Assembly: GCF_001667015.1 (NCBI RefSeq)
Contig: NZ_LZIS01000054.1
Coordinates: 1-64,000 of the forward strand
Length of the DNA stretch: 64,000 bases
Direction of reading: 5' to 3'
From: Mycobacterium sp. E3198
Lineage (GTDB): Bacteria > Actinomycetota > Actinomycetes > Mycobacteriales > Mycobacteriaceae
The translations under genes and the position numbers were made by a program. Position 1 is the first letter of the stretch. Every line of letters starts with the position of its first letter. The notes under the pieces are model-generated. The model saw nothing but the letters and a program-made list of their open reading frames with translations, did not search any database and was not told the origin of the DNA. Positions 8,203-16,901 of the stretch are shown in pieces.

Positions 8203-9351
8203 TCAGGTCGTGAGGATCGTCGCGGCGGCGGTGCCGGGCGCGCCGTAGAGCTGGGTGAAGCCGACCCGCGGATCGCCGGGGACCTGGCGGTCGCCCGCCT
8301 CACCGCGCAGCTGGCGGACGATTTCGTGGATCTGGCGCAGCCCCGAGGCGCCGATCGGTTCACCATTGGCGATCAGCCCGCCGTCGGTGTTGACCGGCAT
8401 GGCGCCGCCGATCTCGGTGGCGCCGTCGGCGAGCAGCTTCTGCTGATCGCCGTGCGCGCAGAACCCGCACTCGGCCATGTGGATGATCTCGGCGCCCGCG
8501 TCGGTGTCCTGCAGCTGGATCACGTCGACGTCCTCGGGCGCCACGCCGGCCTTCTCGAACGCAGCCCGCGCGGCGTACACGGTCGGAGCGACGTCCTCGT
8601 CGACCGGCGCGAAGGTGGTGTTCACCTCGTAGGCCCCGTAACGGCGGGTGCGGACCTCCACCGCCCGCAGGTACACGGGCTTGGCGGTGTAGCGGCGCGC
8701 GATATCGGCGCGGCACATCACCGCGGCCGCGGCGCCCTCGTCGGGCGCGCAGAACATGTACTGGGTCAGCGGGTAATTGAGCACCGGCGAACTCAGGATC
8801 TGGTCCTCGGGGATGGCCTTGCGGCGGAATGCGTTTGGGTTCAGCGCACCGTTGCGGAGATTCTTCGCGGCGACCTTCGCGAGCGTCTCGGTGGAGATGT
8901 TGTGATCGTGCAGATAGCGATTCGCCTTCATGCCGAAGAACTTGGTGGTCAGGTACTGCCCGTTCTCGGCATACCAGCTCGGCATGCCCACCAGCGCCGG
9001 ATCTTCGGTGAACGCCCCCCGCGGGTGCTTGTCCAGGCCGATGGCGATGCCGATGTCGTAGTCGCCCAGCCGGATTCCGTCGGCGCAGGCCTTGACGGCG
9101 CTGGCCGCGGTCGCGCACGCGTTGAAGACGTTGGTGAACGGGATGCCGGTCAGGCCCACCATGCCGACGATGGCGTCGGGGTTGGCCACCGTCCAGCTGC
9201 CGCCGGTCGCGAACTGGATGTCCTGCCACGCGACACCGGCGTCGCCAACCGCGGCAAAGATCGCGTCGACGCCCATCTGCATCGCCGATTTGCCCTCGAA
9301 GCGGCCGAACGGGTGCAGACCTACCCCGATGATGGCGACGTCGTTCGTCAT
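8203..9351 (-). CDS. Thiolase-fold lipid-transfer protein (SCP2-thiolase/Ltp type)
   Basis: A 382-residue thiolase-superfamily protein. The nucleophile-loop Cys is in NACATAASAVKAC (near 85), and the C-terminal signature reads GGLIANGEPIGASG, with Glu in place of the His of classical thiolases, as is usual in the SCP2/lipid-transfer subgroup. In steroid degradation Ltp-type members act as retro-aldolases or thiolases that remove acetyl- or propionyl-CoA. It is the last gene of the P450-CoA transferase-thioesterase operon and is followed by a strong terminator. No DUF35 partner is seen nearby, which separates it from the canonical Ltp2-ChsH2 arrangement. Confidence 0.85.
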   Translation of the reverse strand: MTNDVAIIGVGLHPFGRFEGKSAMQMGVDAIFAAVGDAGVAWQDIQFATGGSWTVANPDAIVGMVGLTGIPFTNVFNACATAASAVKACADGIRLGDYDIGIAIGLDKHPRGAFTEDPALVGMPSWYAENGQYLTTKFFGMKANRYLHDHNISTETLAKVAAKNLRNGALNPNAFRRKAIPEDQILSSPVLNYPLTQYMFCAPDEGAAAAVMCRADIARRYTAKPVYLRAVEVRTRRYGAYEVNTTFAPVDEDVAPTVYAARAAFEKAGVAPEDVDVIQLQDTDAGAEIIHMAECGFCAHGDQQKLLADGATEIGGAMPVNTDGGLIANGEPIGASGLRQIHEIVRQLRGEAGDRQVPGDPRVGFTQLYGAPGTAAATILTT

Positions 9352-9376
9352 CGGTATCTCCTTGTCTCGGGCGGCG

Positions 9377-10183
9377 CTAACGCCGGCGCACCAGCTGTGC
9401 CTGCTGCAGGGCCGCCACCGCGCCGTGCTGGTCGAAGAGCGTGGCGATGGAGACGCCGACTCCGTCGCGGCCATAGTGGTTTTCGGCTCTGACGCCGATC
9501 CATTCGCCGTCGGGGACGCGGTGGATGTGCACCGTGAGGTCGGTGTTGAGAAACAGCCACTCGGCGACGCTGAGGCGGCTGCCCATGCCGTTGGCGATGT
9601 CGGCCACCGCGAACAGGCGCTGCATCGGGGTCATCGATTCGCCCTGGACGAGGTCGACGATCGGCCTGGCCCAGCACTCGCCGGGCACGTCGTTGAGGAT
9701 GTCGTTCAGCCAGCGCCAATCCAGGCTCTGGATGTACGTCTGGTTGGCGTCATTGTCCGGCGGGCGGAGCCGCCCCTCGCCGAGCGGTCGCAGCGGGGGA
9801 GCGGGCGTGAAGAACAGCTCCGCCGCGTCGCCCGCCTGAAAGCGCCACGCGATCGCGGTGGCGACCGGTCGCGGCTGCCCGTCGGGGCCCGGCGCCAGCA
9901 TCTGGGCGTTCAGCAGCTCGATCTTGGTGCCCGGGCGCTCGACGTGGGAGCGCACCCACAAGGGCCCGGCCACCGGGACGGGTCCCAGGAGGTCGACGAC
10001 GACGCGGCTCAAGCGGGCATCGTCGCGTGGCGAGCAGCGCTCCAGGGCGCGCACCAGCAACGCCGACACGGGCGCGGCATTCTGCATCGTCGGCGACCAG
10101 GTACTGATGACATGATCCGAGGCGCTGAACCTCTCACCGAGTTGATCGTGCGAACCGATCAGCTCGTAGTAGGCGTCGGTCAA
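9377..10183 (-). CDS. Acyl-CoA thioesterase family protein (TesB-like double hotdog)
   Basis: A 268-residue protein of the thioesterase-like 4HBT_3 type. It has an N-terminal hotdog with STWSPTMQNAAPVSAL and a C-terminal half ending in WIGVRAENHYGRDGVGVS. The start is read as TTG overlapping the TGA of the upstream CoA-transferase (TTGA), which leaves no gap. A longer upstream frame would overlap that gene entirely. It would release free acid from a CoA ester or balance CoA pools. Family-level call only. Confidence 0.78.
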   Translation of the reverse strand: MTDAYYELIGSHDQLGERFSASDHVISTWSPTMQNAAPVSALLVRALERCSPRDDARLSRVVVDLLGPVPVAGPLWVRSHVERPGTKIELLNAQMLAPGPDGQPRPVATAIAWRFQAGDAAELFFTPAPPLRPLGEGRLRPPDNDANQTYIQSLDWRWLNDILNDVPGECWARPIVDLVQGESMTPMQRLFAVADIANGMGSRLSVAEWLFLNTDLTVHIHRVPDGEWIGVRAENHYGRDGVGVSIATLFDQHGAVAALQQAQLVRRR

Positions 10184-11406
10184 GCGATGGCCCCCGCGTC
10201 CTTGAGTTGTTCGATGCGATCCCAGTCCATGCCGAGTTCCATCAACACGATTTCGGTGTGCTCGGAGGCTTGCGGCGCACGGGTTGTCACCAGCGGCTCG
10301 TGGTTGAACTGGACCGGCCCGCGCACGACGCGGAACGGCTTCCCGCCGCTGGCGACTTCGACCTCGGCGATCATGTCGTTGGCGATGGCCTGTTCGTCGT
10401 CGACGAGATCCAGCAGGCTCTGGAAGGGCGCCCACTGACCCTTCATCGTCTTGAGGTGCTCGCGCCAGTACGCAAAGGGCTTGCCGGCGAAGGACTTTGC
10501 GATCAGTTCCGCGGCCGCGTCGGCGTTCTGGATCAGCGGGAGCACCTCGGAGAAGCGCGGATCATCGGCGGCCTCAGGGATGCCGAGGTGCTCGAAGGTG
10601 TCTCGGATCAGGCCGGTCGGGCTGATGATGCACAGGTTGATCGTGCCGCCGTCGGAGGTTTCGTAGTTGCCCATGAACGGATTCACCGATGGCGCGCCGG
10701 AACCCGGCATGGGCGTGCGCATCACCTCGCCGGTCTCCATGCCCTGCGTCACGCTGGCGCCCGCCGCCCACCAGGCGGTGCTCAGCAACGACACATCCAT
10801 CTCGACGGCCTCGCCGGTGCGCTCCCGGTGCAGCAGCGCGGCCGAGATGCCGCCGGCGATGAACATGCCGCCGATGGAATCGCCGAACGCCGGAATGCCT
10901 TGCCCCAGCGCGCCACCCAGCTCCTCGGGTGTCAGCGCGTAGCCGATGCCGCTGCGCGTCCAGAATGCGGTGCCGTCGTAGCCACCGACGTTGCGTTCGG
11001 GTCCCTTGTCGCCGTACGCCGAACCGCGGGCATAGACGATGTTCGGGTTCACCGCGCGGATGTGCTCCACGTCGAACTTGTGCTTCTGGCGCACCGCGGG
11101 CATGTAATTGGTCAGGAACACGTCGGAGGCCTTGGCCAGTTCGTAGATCACCTCCTGGCCGCCCGGCGTGGACACGTCGATCCCGACGCTGCGCTTGCCG
11201 CGATTGGGATGTTCCATCAGCGGGTGGCGCTCGGGATCGACCTGGATGCCGCCCATGTTGAGGAAGCCGCGTTGGGTATCGCCGCGCACCGGGTGCTCGA
11301 CCTTGATGACGTCCGCGCCCCAATCGGCCAGGATCGCGCCCGCCGCCGGGACGAAGGTGAACTGCGCAAGCTCGAGGACCCGAAAGCCCGCCATTACCTT
11401 AACCAT
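10180..11406 (-). CDS. Family III CoA-transferase (CaiB/BaiF)
   Basis: A 408-residue CaiB/BaiF-family protein, with FVPAAGAILADWGADVIKVE at the N-terminus, GKRSVGIDV near 72, and PAFGDSIGGMFIAGG near 170 holding the likely catalytic Asp. It would move CoA between acids or racemise 2-methyl-branched acyl-CoA, as does the related AMACR; the latter would suit a sterol side chain. An alternative ATG lies 12 bp inside (MAGF). It lies between the P450 (9-bp gap) and the thioesterase (overlap), so all are probably co-transcribed from the operator at 12675. Confidence 0.9.
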   Translation of the reverse strand: MVKVMAGFRVLELAQFTFVPAAGAILADWGADVIKVEHPVRGDTQRGFLNMGGIQVDPERHPLMEHPNRGKRSVGIDVSTPGGQEVIYELAKASDVFLTNYMPAVRQKHKFDVEHIRAVNPNIVYARGSAYGDKGPERNVGGYDGTAFWTRSGIGYALTPEELGGALGQGIPAFGDSIGGMFIAGGISAALLHRERTGEAVEMDVSLLSTAWWAAGASVTQGMETGEVMRTPMPGSGAPSVNPFMGNYETSDGGTINLCIISPTGLIRDTFEHLGIPEAADDPRFSEVLPLIQNADAAAELIAKSFAGKPFAYWREHLKTMKGQWAPFQSLLDLVDDEQAIANDMIAEVEVASGGKPFRVVRGPVQFNHEPLVTTRAPQASEHTEIVLMELGMDWDRIEQLKDAGAIA

Positions 11407-11415
11407 TCCCGGACC

Positions 11416-12624
11416 CTACTGCGCTTCGAACGTCACCGGAAGCGCATTCGGCGACCGGAACGGCTGGCCGTGGATGTGTGGATCGCCGTCGGTGAGCAGC
11501 TCGATGTTGGTCAGCCGATTCAGCAGGCATTCGAGCGCGACGCGGGTTTCCAACCGCGCCAGGTGAAGTCCCAGACACGTGTGCTCACCGGCGGCGAACG
11601 AGATGTGCGGTAGGTGCTTGCGGAAGATGTCGAACTCCTCGGAGCGTTCCCAGCGCCGCTCGTCGCGATTCGCCGAGCCGATGCACACGCCGACGACGGC
11701 GCGCGCCGGAATCTCGACGCCCTCGAGTTCCGTGTCCTCCGTGGTGAACCGCTGCACGGTGGTCAGCGGCGTCTCGTAGCGCAGCCCCTCCTCGATCGCC
11801 TGGCCGATCAGCTCGCGATCCGCTTGCACCGCCGCGAACTGCTCCGGATGGGTGAGCAGCAGATACAGCAGGTTTCCCGACGACCGGTACGTGGTCTCCA
11901 AACCGGCGGGCAGCAGCAGGCGCAGGAAGGAGTAAATCGCCTCGTCGCTGAGCTTTTCGCCGTCGATCTCGGCGCTGACCAGGTCGCCGACGATGTCCTC
12001 GGTGGGCTTGGACTTGCGTCGCTCGATCTGCTCGACGAAGTAATCCTTCAGCGCCGCCGACGCCTCGAAGGCCCGCTCGTAGTTGACGTGGTAGCTGATC
12101 AACTCCACGGCCCGCTGACGGAACATCGGCAGGTCCTCGGCCGGCAGCCCGAGCAGTTCCGCGATCACCCGGGTGGGAAATTCGAAGGTGAACTGCCGAA
12201 CCAGGTCGGCTTCGCCGGAGTCGATGAACTCGTCGATCAACGCGTTGCAGATCGGCCGCACGATCGCGGGCTCCCACCGGGCCAGCGCCTTGGACTTGAA
12301 TGCCGCCGACACCAGGTTGCGATGGTCACGGTGCTTCTTACCCTCCATCGCCAAAATGGTCGGCCCCATGAACAAGCCGATCGTCTTGTCGTACGGCGCG
12401 GAGCTGAACACCCGGCCGTCGCGGAACACCGTGTTCACCGCGTCGAACGACACCGCGGAGTACTCGCGCTTCGGCCTGAGCGACTCCGGCGTCTTCGAGT
12501 AGTCCATGACCGTGCCGCGGAACGCGCCGGCCTGCCGCCGCTTGTGAGCGAAGAACGGGTAGGGGTCACGCAGGCTGACGGTCTCGTGCCCGGTTGGGGG
12601 GCCGGTGCGGACGTTGGTCGTCAC
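11416..12624 (-). CDS. Cytochrome P450
   Basis: A 402-residue soluble P450. The I-helix oxygen-activation motif is AGLETT (LLLPAGLETTYRS), the K-helix ExxR is EEGLR, and the heme loop is FAAGEHTCLG with the Cys ligand at about 350. It is strikingly similar to the P450 at 31389-32615, including the SSGNLLYLLLTHPEQ segment, suggesting duplication within the island. It is the first gene of a reverse operon; the best copy of the shared palindrome lies about 50 bp upstream. Substrate unknown. Redox partner candidates in the window are few; the Rieske ferredoxin at 32719 is one. Confidence 0.93.
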   Translation of the reverse strand: MTTNVRTGPPTGHETVSLRDPYPFFAHKRRQAGAFRGTVMDYSKTPESLRPKREYSAVSFDAVNTVFRDGRVFSSAPYDKTIGLFMGPTILAMEGKKHRDHRNLVSAAFKSKALARWEPAIVRPICNALIDEFIDSGEADLVRQFTFEFPTRVIAELLGLPAEDLPMFRQRAVELISYHVNYERAFEASAALKDYFVEQIERRKSKPTEDIVGDLVSAEIDGEKLSDEAIYSFLRLLLPAGLETTYRSSGNLLYLLLTHPEQFAAVQADRELIGQAIEEGLRYETPLTTVQRFTTEDTELEGVEIPARAVVGVCIGSANRDERRWERSEEFDIFRKHLPHISFAAGEHTCLGLHLARLETRVALECLLNRLTNIELLTDGDPHIHGQPFRSPNALPVTFEAQ

Positions 12625-12674
12625 CTAGGTCTCCAGCATCTTCAGCAGGAACGTGCGGTCCTTGCGTAAGATCG

Positions 12675-12693
12675 TACTGTAATTCTTACAGTA
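12675..12693. promoter_or_regulatory. Perfect 19-bp palindromic operator (TACTGTAA-TTC-TTACAGTA)
   Basis: A perfect 8+3+8 inverted repeat about 50 bp upstream of the P450 start, inside the 94-bp gap to the next gene on the same strand. It is the best match of a motif that recurs in divergent promoters at 845, 17915, 23816 and, weakly, 37669. The symmetry suits a dimeric repressor such as a TetR or GntR protein; the regulator is not identified. Confidence 0.7.
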
Positions 12694-12718
12694 GACAATA
12701 TGGGCGCGGCAGACTCGG

Positions 12719-13536
12719 CTAGCGCGTCAATCTCGCGGCACGCGCCAGCAGGGCGGCGTAGCCCGCGCCCAGCACCCGGGGCATCGCCGCCATCGCGCGC
12801 CCGTCGGGCCCGATGAGGATTCTGGCCCGGTTCTTTTCGGCTCCCCGGAGAATCACCCGGGCCGCCTTTTCCGGAGAAGTGAGCGCCGCGCGCCCGAAAA
12901 GTTTCGCCGCCAAATCGGGATCCTCGGTGGCCGCGGTGCGCATGTTCGCCCCGAAGTTGGTACGCACCACGCCGGGATGGACGCAATGCACCGTCACCGG
13001 ACGGCGTTCGATGATCATCTCCTGGCGCAGCACCTCGGTGAGGCCGCGCACCGCGAATTTCGAAGTGCTGTAGGCGCCCTGGTACGGGATCGCGATCAGA
13101 CCGAAGGCGCTGGACAGGCGACTAGCCGCGCCGGGCGCTCGGCCGAACCCGACTCGATGAGCTGCGGAAGGAATGCCTTGGTGCCGTTGACGACACCGCC
13201 GATGTTGATCCCGACGAGCCAGTCGAAGTCCGCCCAGGACATGTCCGCCACGCTGGCGAACAGGTCGACGCCGGCGTTGTTGAACACCATCGAGGCGGGC
13301 CCCAGGTCGCGGCGCACCTCGTCGGCGTGGGCGCGCATCCCGTCCCGGTCGGCGACGTCCACCCGGTACGCCGTCACCGTCCCGGGCGGGCAGGCTCTCT
13401 GGGTCAGGGCCAGGTTCTCCTGGTCGATGTCGGACGCCGCGACGCGCGCGCCGCCCCGGCTCAGCGCAATTGTCAACGCGCGCCCGATGCCGGAGCCGGC
13501 ACCGGTGACGACGGCGACACGCCCTTGGTATTTCAC
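12719..13536 (-). pseudogene. Short-chain dehydrogenase broken by a frameshift
   Basis: The GTG start overlaps the stop of the upstream SRPBCC gene (GTGA). The first frame carries GAGSGIGR, FNNAGV and the NxxG region, then reaches a stop after about 150 codons. The correct continuation is in another frame: AFGLIAIPYQGAYSTSKFAV with the catalytic Tyr and Lys, then HPGVVRTNF, ending LLARAARLTR. The break is near 13110-13120, where GTCGCCTGTCCAGC stands in place of a frame-keeping stretch coding for the usual LVNVSSA. A one-base net loss explains it. It is either a recent pseudogene or a sequencing error; all other family motifs are intact. Confidence 0.85.
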
Positions 13537-14009
13537 GCGCCGGCCCCCGCCTCGACGATCGCCCGGATCCGGTCCACCGAGGCGTCGATGTTGCGCTGCA
13601 GATCCGCGCGGCGGTCCCGCACGAACAAGAAGAGGTGTTCGAAAACCACGGCGCCGAACGGCAGCGGGACGCACATCCGGCAGGTCTCCGTGAGGCGCGT
13701 GGTGCCGGCGGCGCTGCCCGGCTCGATGAGGTAGGTCCACTGCGTCCAGTCGCCGCCCATCGCCTGCACGACGAACGAGAACCGGCGTCCGGGCTCCGCT
13801 TCCACCACGTTGGCGACGGTCTTCCAGCGGCCGAGCCGGCGGCGGTTCCACGCCCGAAAGCGGTTCGGCGCCAACCACTCCGCGCGCGTTGTCTCGGGGC
13901 TCCACTCGGGGATGCGCGTGACGTCCGAGACGACGGCGTACACCCGCTCCGGCGACGCCCGCACCTCGGTCGAGGCCGTCAGCGTCTCGTCCTTCTGCAG
14001 CACCGGCAT
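13533..14009 (-). CDS. SRPBCC (START-like/polyketide cyclase) family protein
   Basis: A 158-residue SRPBCC-fold protein, with an N-terminal strand ASTEVRASPERVYAVVSDV, IPEWSPE, and a C-terminal helix FEHLFLFVRDRRADLQRNID. Such proteins bind hydrophobic ligands in a deep cavity; some are cyclases or dehydratases. It starts 2 bp after the FadD stop and overlaps the SDR start, so it belongs to the Rieske-FadD operon. A role in binding a hydrophobic intermediate is inferred. Confidence 0.82.
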   Translation of the reverse strand: MPVLQKDETLTASTEVRASPERVYAVVSDVTRIPEWSPETTRAEWLAPNRFRAWNRRRLGRWKTVANVVEAEPGRRFSFVVQAMGGDWTQWTYLIEPGSAAGTTRLTETCRMCVPLPFGAVVFEHLFLFVRDRRADLQRNIDASVDRIRAIVEAGAGA

Positions 14010-14011
14010 GC

Positions 14012-15664
14012 TTAGCCGTTCACCGCCTGCTCGCGCGCCCACCGGTAGTCGGCCTTGCCCGACGGGCTGCGCTCGATCACCGGACGGAACACCACAGCCT
14101 TGGGAAGCTTGTAACGGGCCAACGATTTTGCGGCGTGGGCGACGAGTTCGTCGGCGTCGGCGCTCGCACCCTCGGCGAGCGCGACGACGGCCACCACCTC
14201 CTGGCCCCACCGCTCGCTGGGCCGGCCGGCGACCACCACGTCTGCCACCGCGGGATGCGACGCGATCGCGGTCTCGACCTCCTCGACGAAGATCTTCTCG
14301 CCACCGGAATTGATCGTCACCGAATCGCGGCCCAGCAATTCGATGGCGCCGTCGGCGCGGTGGCGCGCGCGGTCGCCCGGGACCGCGTACCGCACGCCGT
14401 CGATCACCGGGAAAGTCTTGGCGGTCTTGGCCGCATCGCCCTTGTAGCCCAAGGGAACATAGCCGCGCTGCGCCAGCCACCCCATGCCCTCGTGGCCCGG
14501 CGCGAGGATCGCGGTCATGTCCTCGGCCGCCACGAAGGTGTCGGGTCCGGCGTTGAAGGTGCCGGTCGACACCGCGCCCGGGGCGGACATGTGGTGCATC
14601 TGCGCCCCGGTCTCCGAGGATCCGACGCCGTCGACGACGACGGCGTTCGGCAGCACCTCGATCAGGCGTTGCTTGACGAACGGGGTCAGCAGGGCGCCGC
14701 CGTTGGCGACCACGGCCAGCGACGACACGTCCGCGACGCCCTTCTCGATCGCGGCCACCAGCGGCCGCGCCATCGCGTCACCGACCACCGTCACCACCGG
14801 CACCCGCTCACGCTCGATGGTGCGCACGACGTCGTCGGCGTCCAAATGATCGACGATCGACGGGAATACGACGGTCTGTCCGGTGGTGATCGCGGTCATC
14901 ACGCTCCACTGCGCCGCCCCGTGGATCAGCGGCGGCAGGATCAGCAACTTGGCCCCGGGCCCCTCGCCCACCCGGGCCACGATCTCATCGACCGACGCGG
15001 ACGGCTCACCGGTCATGAGGTTCCGCCCGCCGAACGACGTCATGAAGATGTCGTGCTGGCGCCACAGCACGCCCTTCGGCATCCCCGTCGTGCCGCCGGT
15101 GTAGAGCACGTAGAGGTCGTCGGGCGAGTGCTGCGCGGGCGGCGGTTCCGGCGCGCTGGACGCCAGGGCGGCCTCGTAATCCACCGCGCCGTAGATCAAG
15201 TCGTTGCCCGAGTCGTCGGCGATCTGAATCAGGACACGCAGTTGCGGCAGTTCCGGCAGGATTTCGGCGACGCGCGGCGCGAACGCCGCGTGGTAGATCA
15301 GGGCGGTGGCCCCGGAATCGGCCAGCAGGTATTGCAGCTCGCTCTTGACGTAGCGGAAGTTGACGTTGAACGGCGCGACCCGCGCCTGGAAGCTGCCCAG
15401 CAAGGCCTCGACGAACTCGTTGCCGTTGTAGGCGTACAGGCCGAGTAGGTCCTGGCCCACCTCGTGGCCGGCGAGGCCCGAACGCTCGGTGTGGCAACCC
15501 AGTCCGCGCTTGTGCAGGTAGGCGGCGAGCCGGTCGGCCCGCTCGAGGATCTGCGCGTAGCTGTAGCGCCGGTCGCCCTGGATCACCAGGTCGCGGTCGG
15601 GGATCGCCGCGGCGACGGCCTGGGCGACCTCGGGCACGGTGAATTGCGTTGTGGTGTCGGACAT
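14012..15664 (-). CDS. fadD: Acyl-CoA synthetase (FadD17/FadD19-like)
   Basis: A 550-residue ANL ligase. VLYTGGTTGMPKGVLWRQHD lies near residue 185, DGVGSSETG in the core, GDRARHRADG and GGEKIFVEEVE in the hinge and C-terminal domain, and SGKADYRWAREQ at the end. ATG 15664 is preferred (GAGAGG upstream) over an earlier in-frame start. It is a paralogue of the ligase at 2317-3936. It is in an operon with a KshA-like oxygenase, isochorismatase-like protein and thioesterase, which supports activation of a steroid-like or polycyclic acid. Substrate not determined. Confidence 0.93.
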   Translation of the reverse strand: MSDTTTQFTVPEVAQAVAAAIPDRDLVIQGDRRYSYAQILERADRLAAYLHKRGLGCHTERSGLAGHEVGQDLLGLYAYNGNEFVEALLGSFQARVAPFNVNFRYVKSELQYLLADSGATALIYHAAFAPRVAEILPELPQLRVLIQIADDSGNDLIYGAVDYEAALASSAPEPPPAQHSPDDLYVLYTGGTTGMPKGVLWRQHDIFMTSFGGRNLMTGEPSASVDEIVARVGEGPGAKLLILPPLIHGAAQWSVMTAITTGQTVVFPSIVDHLDADDVVRTIERERVPVVTVVGDAMARPLVAAIEKGVADVSSLAVVANGGALLTPFVKQRLIEVLPNAVVVDGVGSSETGAQMHHMSAPGAVSTGTFNAGPDTFVAAEDMTAILAPGHEGMGWLAQRGYVPLGYKGDAAKTAKTFPVIDGVRYAVPGDRARHRADGAIELLGRDSVTINSGGEKIFVEEVETAIASHPAVADVVVAGRPSERWGQEVVAVVALAEGASADADELVAHAAKSLARYKLPKAVVFRPVIERSPSGKADYRWAREQAVNG

Positions 15665-15672
15665 CGTGCCTC

Positions 15673-16287
15673 TCACGGCTGGTGGGGTAGCAGGCGGACC
15701 ATCAGGCCGTTGGCTTCGCTGAGCAGTGTGCCGTCGGCAGCGGTCATGCTAGCGGCAACGAAGAATTTCCGGCCGTCGACGTCGGCGATCCGGCCCCGGG
15801 CGGTCAGCGGCGCGTCGATCGGGGTGATGTTGCGGTAGTCGACGTGCAGGAAGGCGGTGCGGGTCGGCGGGCAACCGGCGGTCGAGACCACCATGCCGAA
15901 CAGCCAGTCGTAGAACAGGGGGATCATCCCGCCGTGCACGGCGTTGTTCCCGCCCACATGGGCGCGGGAGAAGTGCCCGTCCATGGTGACGCCGCCCGGT
16001 CCCGATTCGGTGACCAGCCAGGGCGGCAGCAGCGGGTGCCCCAGCCCGGGCAGCTCGAGTACCCGCCCTCCCGGCGCCACGCCTTGCGGTACCTGATGCC
16101 CGTCCAGCAGCGCGCACGCCCGTTCGACGTGCTCGGCCGCGGCGTCCCAGCTCGAGCTGTCGGTGGAGACGGTGAGATCCTGCAGCCGGCGCATCGCGGC
16201 GACGAATCGGCCCAGCCCGGCGGGCGCGCGCTCGGCCGGTTTGATCTCGGGGAAGCCGCCGCGCACCCCTGGTGCTGTCTCGGTCAT
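15673..16287 (-). CDS. PaaI/4HBT hotdog thioesterase
   Basis: A 204-residue single hotdog domain in the C-terminal two-thirds, with NNAVHGGMIPLFYDWLFG carrying the typical HGG helix start and the Asp two turns later. The N-terminal 75 residues form a helical extension. The ATG overlaps the TGA of the upstream isochorismatase-like gene; a GTG 12 bp earlier is less likely. It would hydrolyse acyl-CoA formed by the adjacent ligase, perhaps as a CoA-sparing step. Confidence 0.83.
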   Translation of the reverse strand: MTETAPGVRGGFPEIKPAERAPAGLGRFVAAMRRLQDLTVSTDSSSWDAAAEHVERACALLDGHQVPQGVAPGGRVLELPGLGHPLLPPWLVTESGPGGVTMDGHFSRAHVGGNNAVHGGMIPLFYDWLFGMVVSTAGCPPTRTAFLHVDYRNITPIDAPLTARGRIADVDGRKFFVAASMTAADGTLLSEANGLMVRLLPHQP

Positions 16288-16901
16288 GGGCGCTGCCACG
16301 CCCGAAGCAGGTCGTCGGTGGTGGTGATGGTCGCGAGCAATGACAGCGTGTTGGCGATGACGGCGGCGCCGTAGTCGGCGGGCACGCCGGCGACGGCGTC
16401 TTCGGGCACGACGACGCGGTAGGCGGCGTTGACCGCGTCCATGACGACGTTGGGGATCGCGATGTTGAGCGAAACGCCCACCACGACGATGGTGGAAACC
16501 CCGAGGTTGCGCAGCACCGCGTCCAGGTCAGTACCGCCCATCGGCCCGACGCCGTGCCAGCGGCTCAGGACCAAATCGGTTGGCTCGGGGCCCAATTCGG
16601 GCAGCAGGGCAGCCCCGGGTGTGCCGGGGGTGATGTCGACGGCGCCTCCTCCGATGGCGAAGATCTTCGCGTTGTGGTTGGAGCCGAGCCCGTCGGGGCG
16701 CCGCCGCACCAGGCAGTGCACGACGCGCACCCCGGCCGCCCGCGCCGGGGGCAACAGCCGCACGATGTTCGGCAGGGCGACCCGGCGCGCCTCGGTGGCC
16801 AGCATTCCCAGGCCGGCGTTCGGGCCCATCACCGCGCCCTGGCACTCCTGGGTGACAATCGCGGTGTGGCCGGGCGCGGCGAGGTTCTCCAGCGCCGTCA
16901 T
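16284..16901 (-). CDS. Isochorismatase-fold protein with altered catalytic triad
   Basis: A 205-residue isochorismatase-like (cysteine hydrolase) fold. The usual Asp of the first strand appears as Glu19 (VTQECQ). The Lys region reads LSRWHGVGPMGGTDLD, with Arg or Trp where Lys is expected. The Cys region reads GVSLNIAIPNVVMDA, with Ala148 where the nucleophilic Cys normally sits. Hydrolysis by the standard mechanism is therefore unlikely. Some actinobacterial members share this form. The ATG overlaps the Rieske oxygenase stop. It could be a binding or scaffold protein for the oxygenase product, or use a different chemistry. Confidence 0.82.
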   Translation of the reverse strand: MTALENLAAPGHTAIVTQECQGAVMGPNAGLGMLATEARRVALPNIVRLLPPARAAGVRVVHCLVRRRPDGLGSNHNAKIFAIGGGAVDITPGTPGAALLPELGPEPTDLVLSRWHGVGPMGGTDLDAVLRNLGVSTIVVVGVSLNIAIPNVVMDAVNAAYRVVVPEDAVAGVPADYGAAVIANTLSLLATITTTDDLLRAWQRP

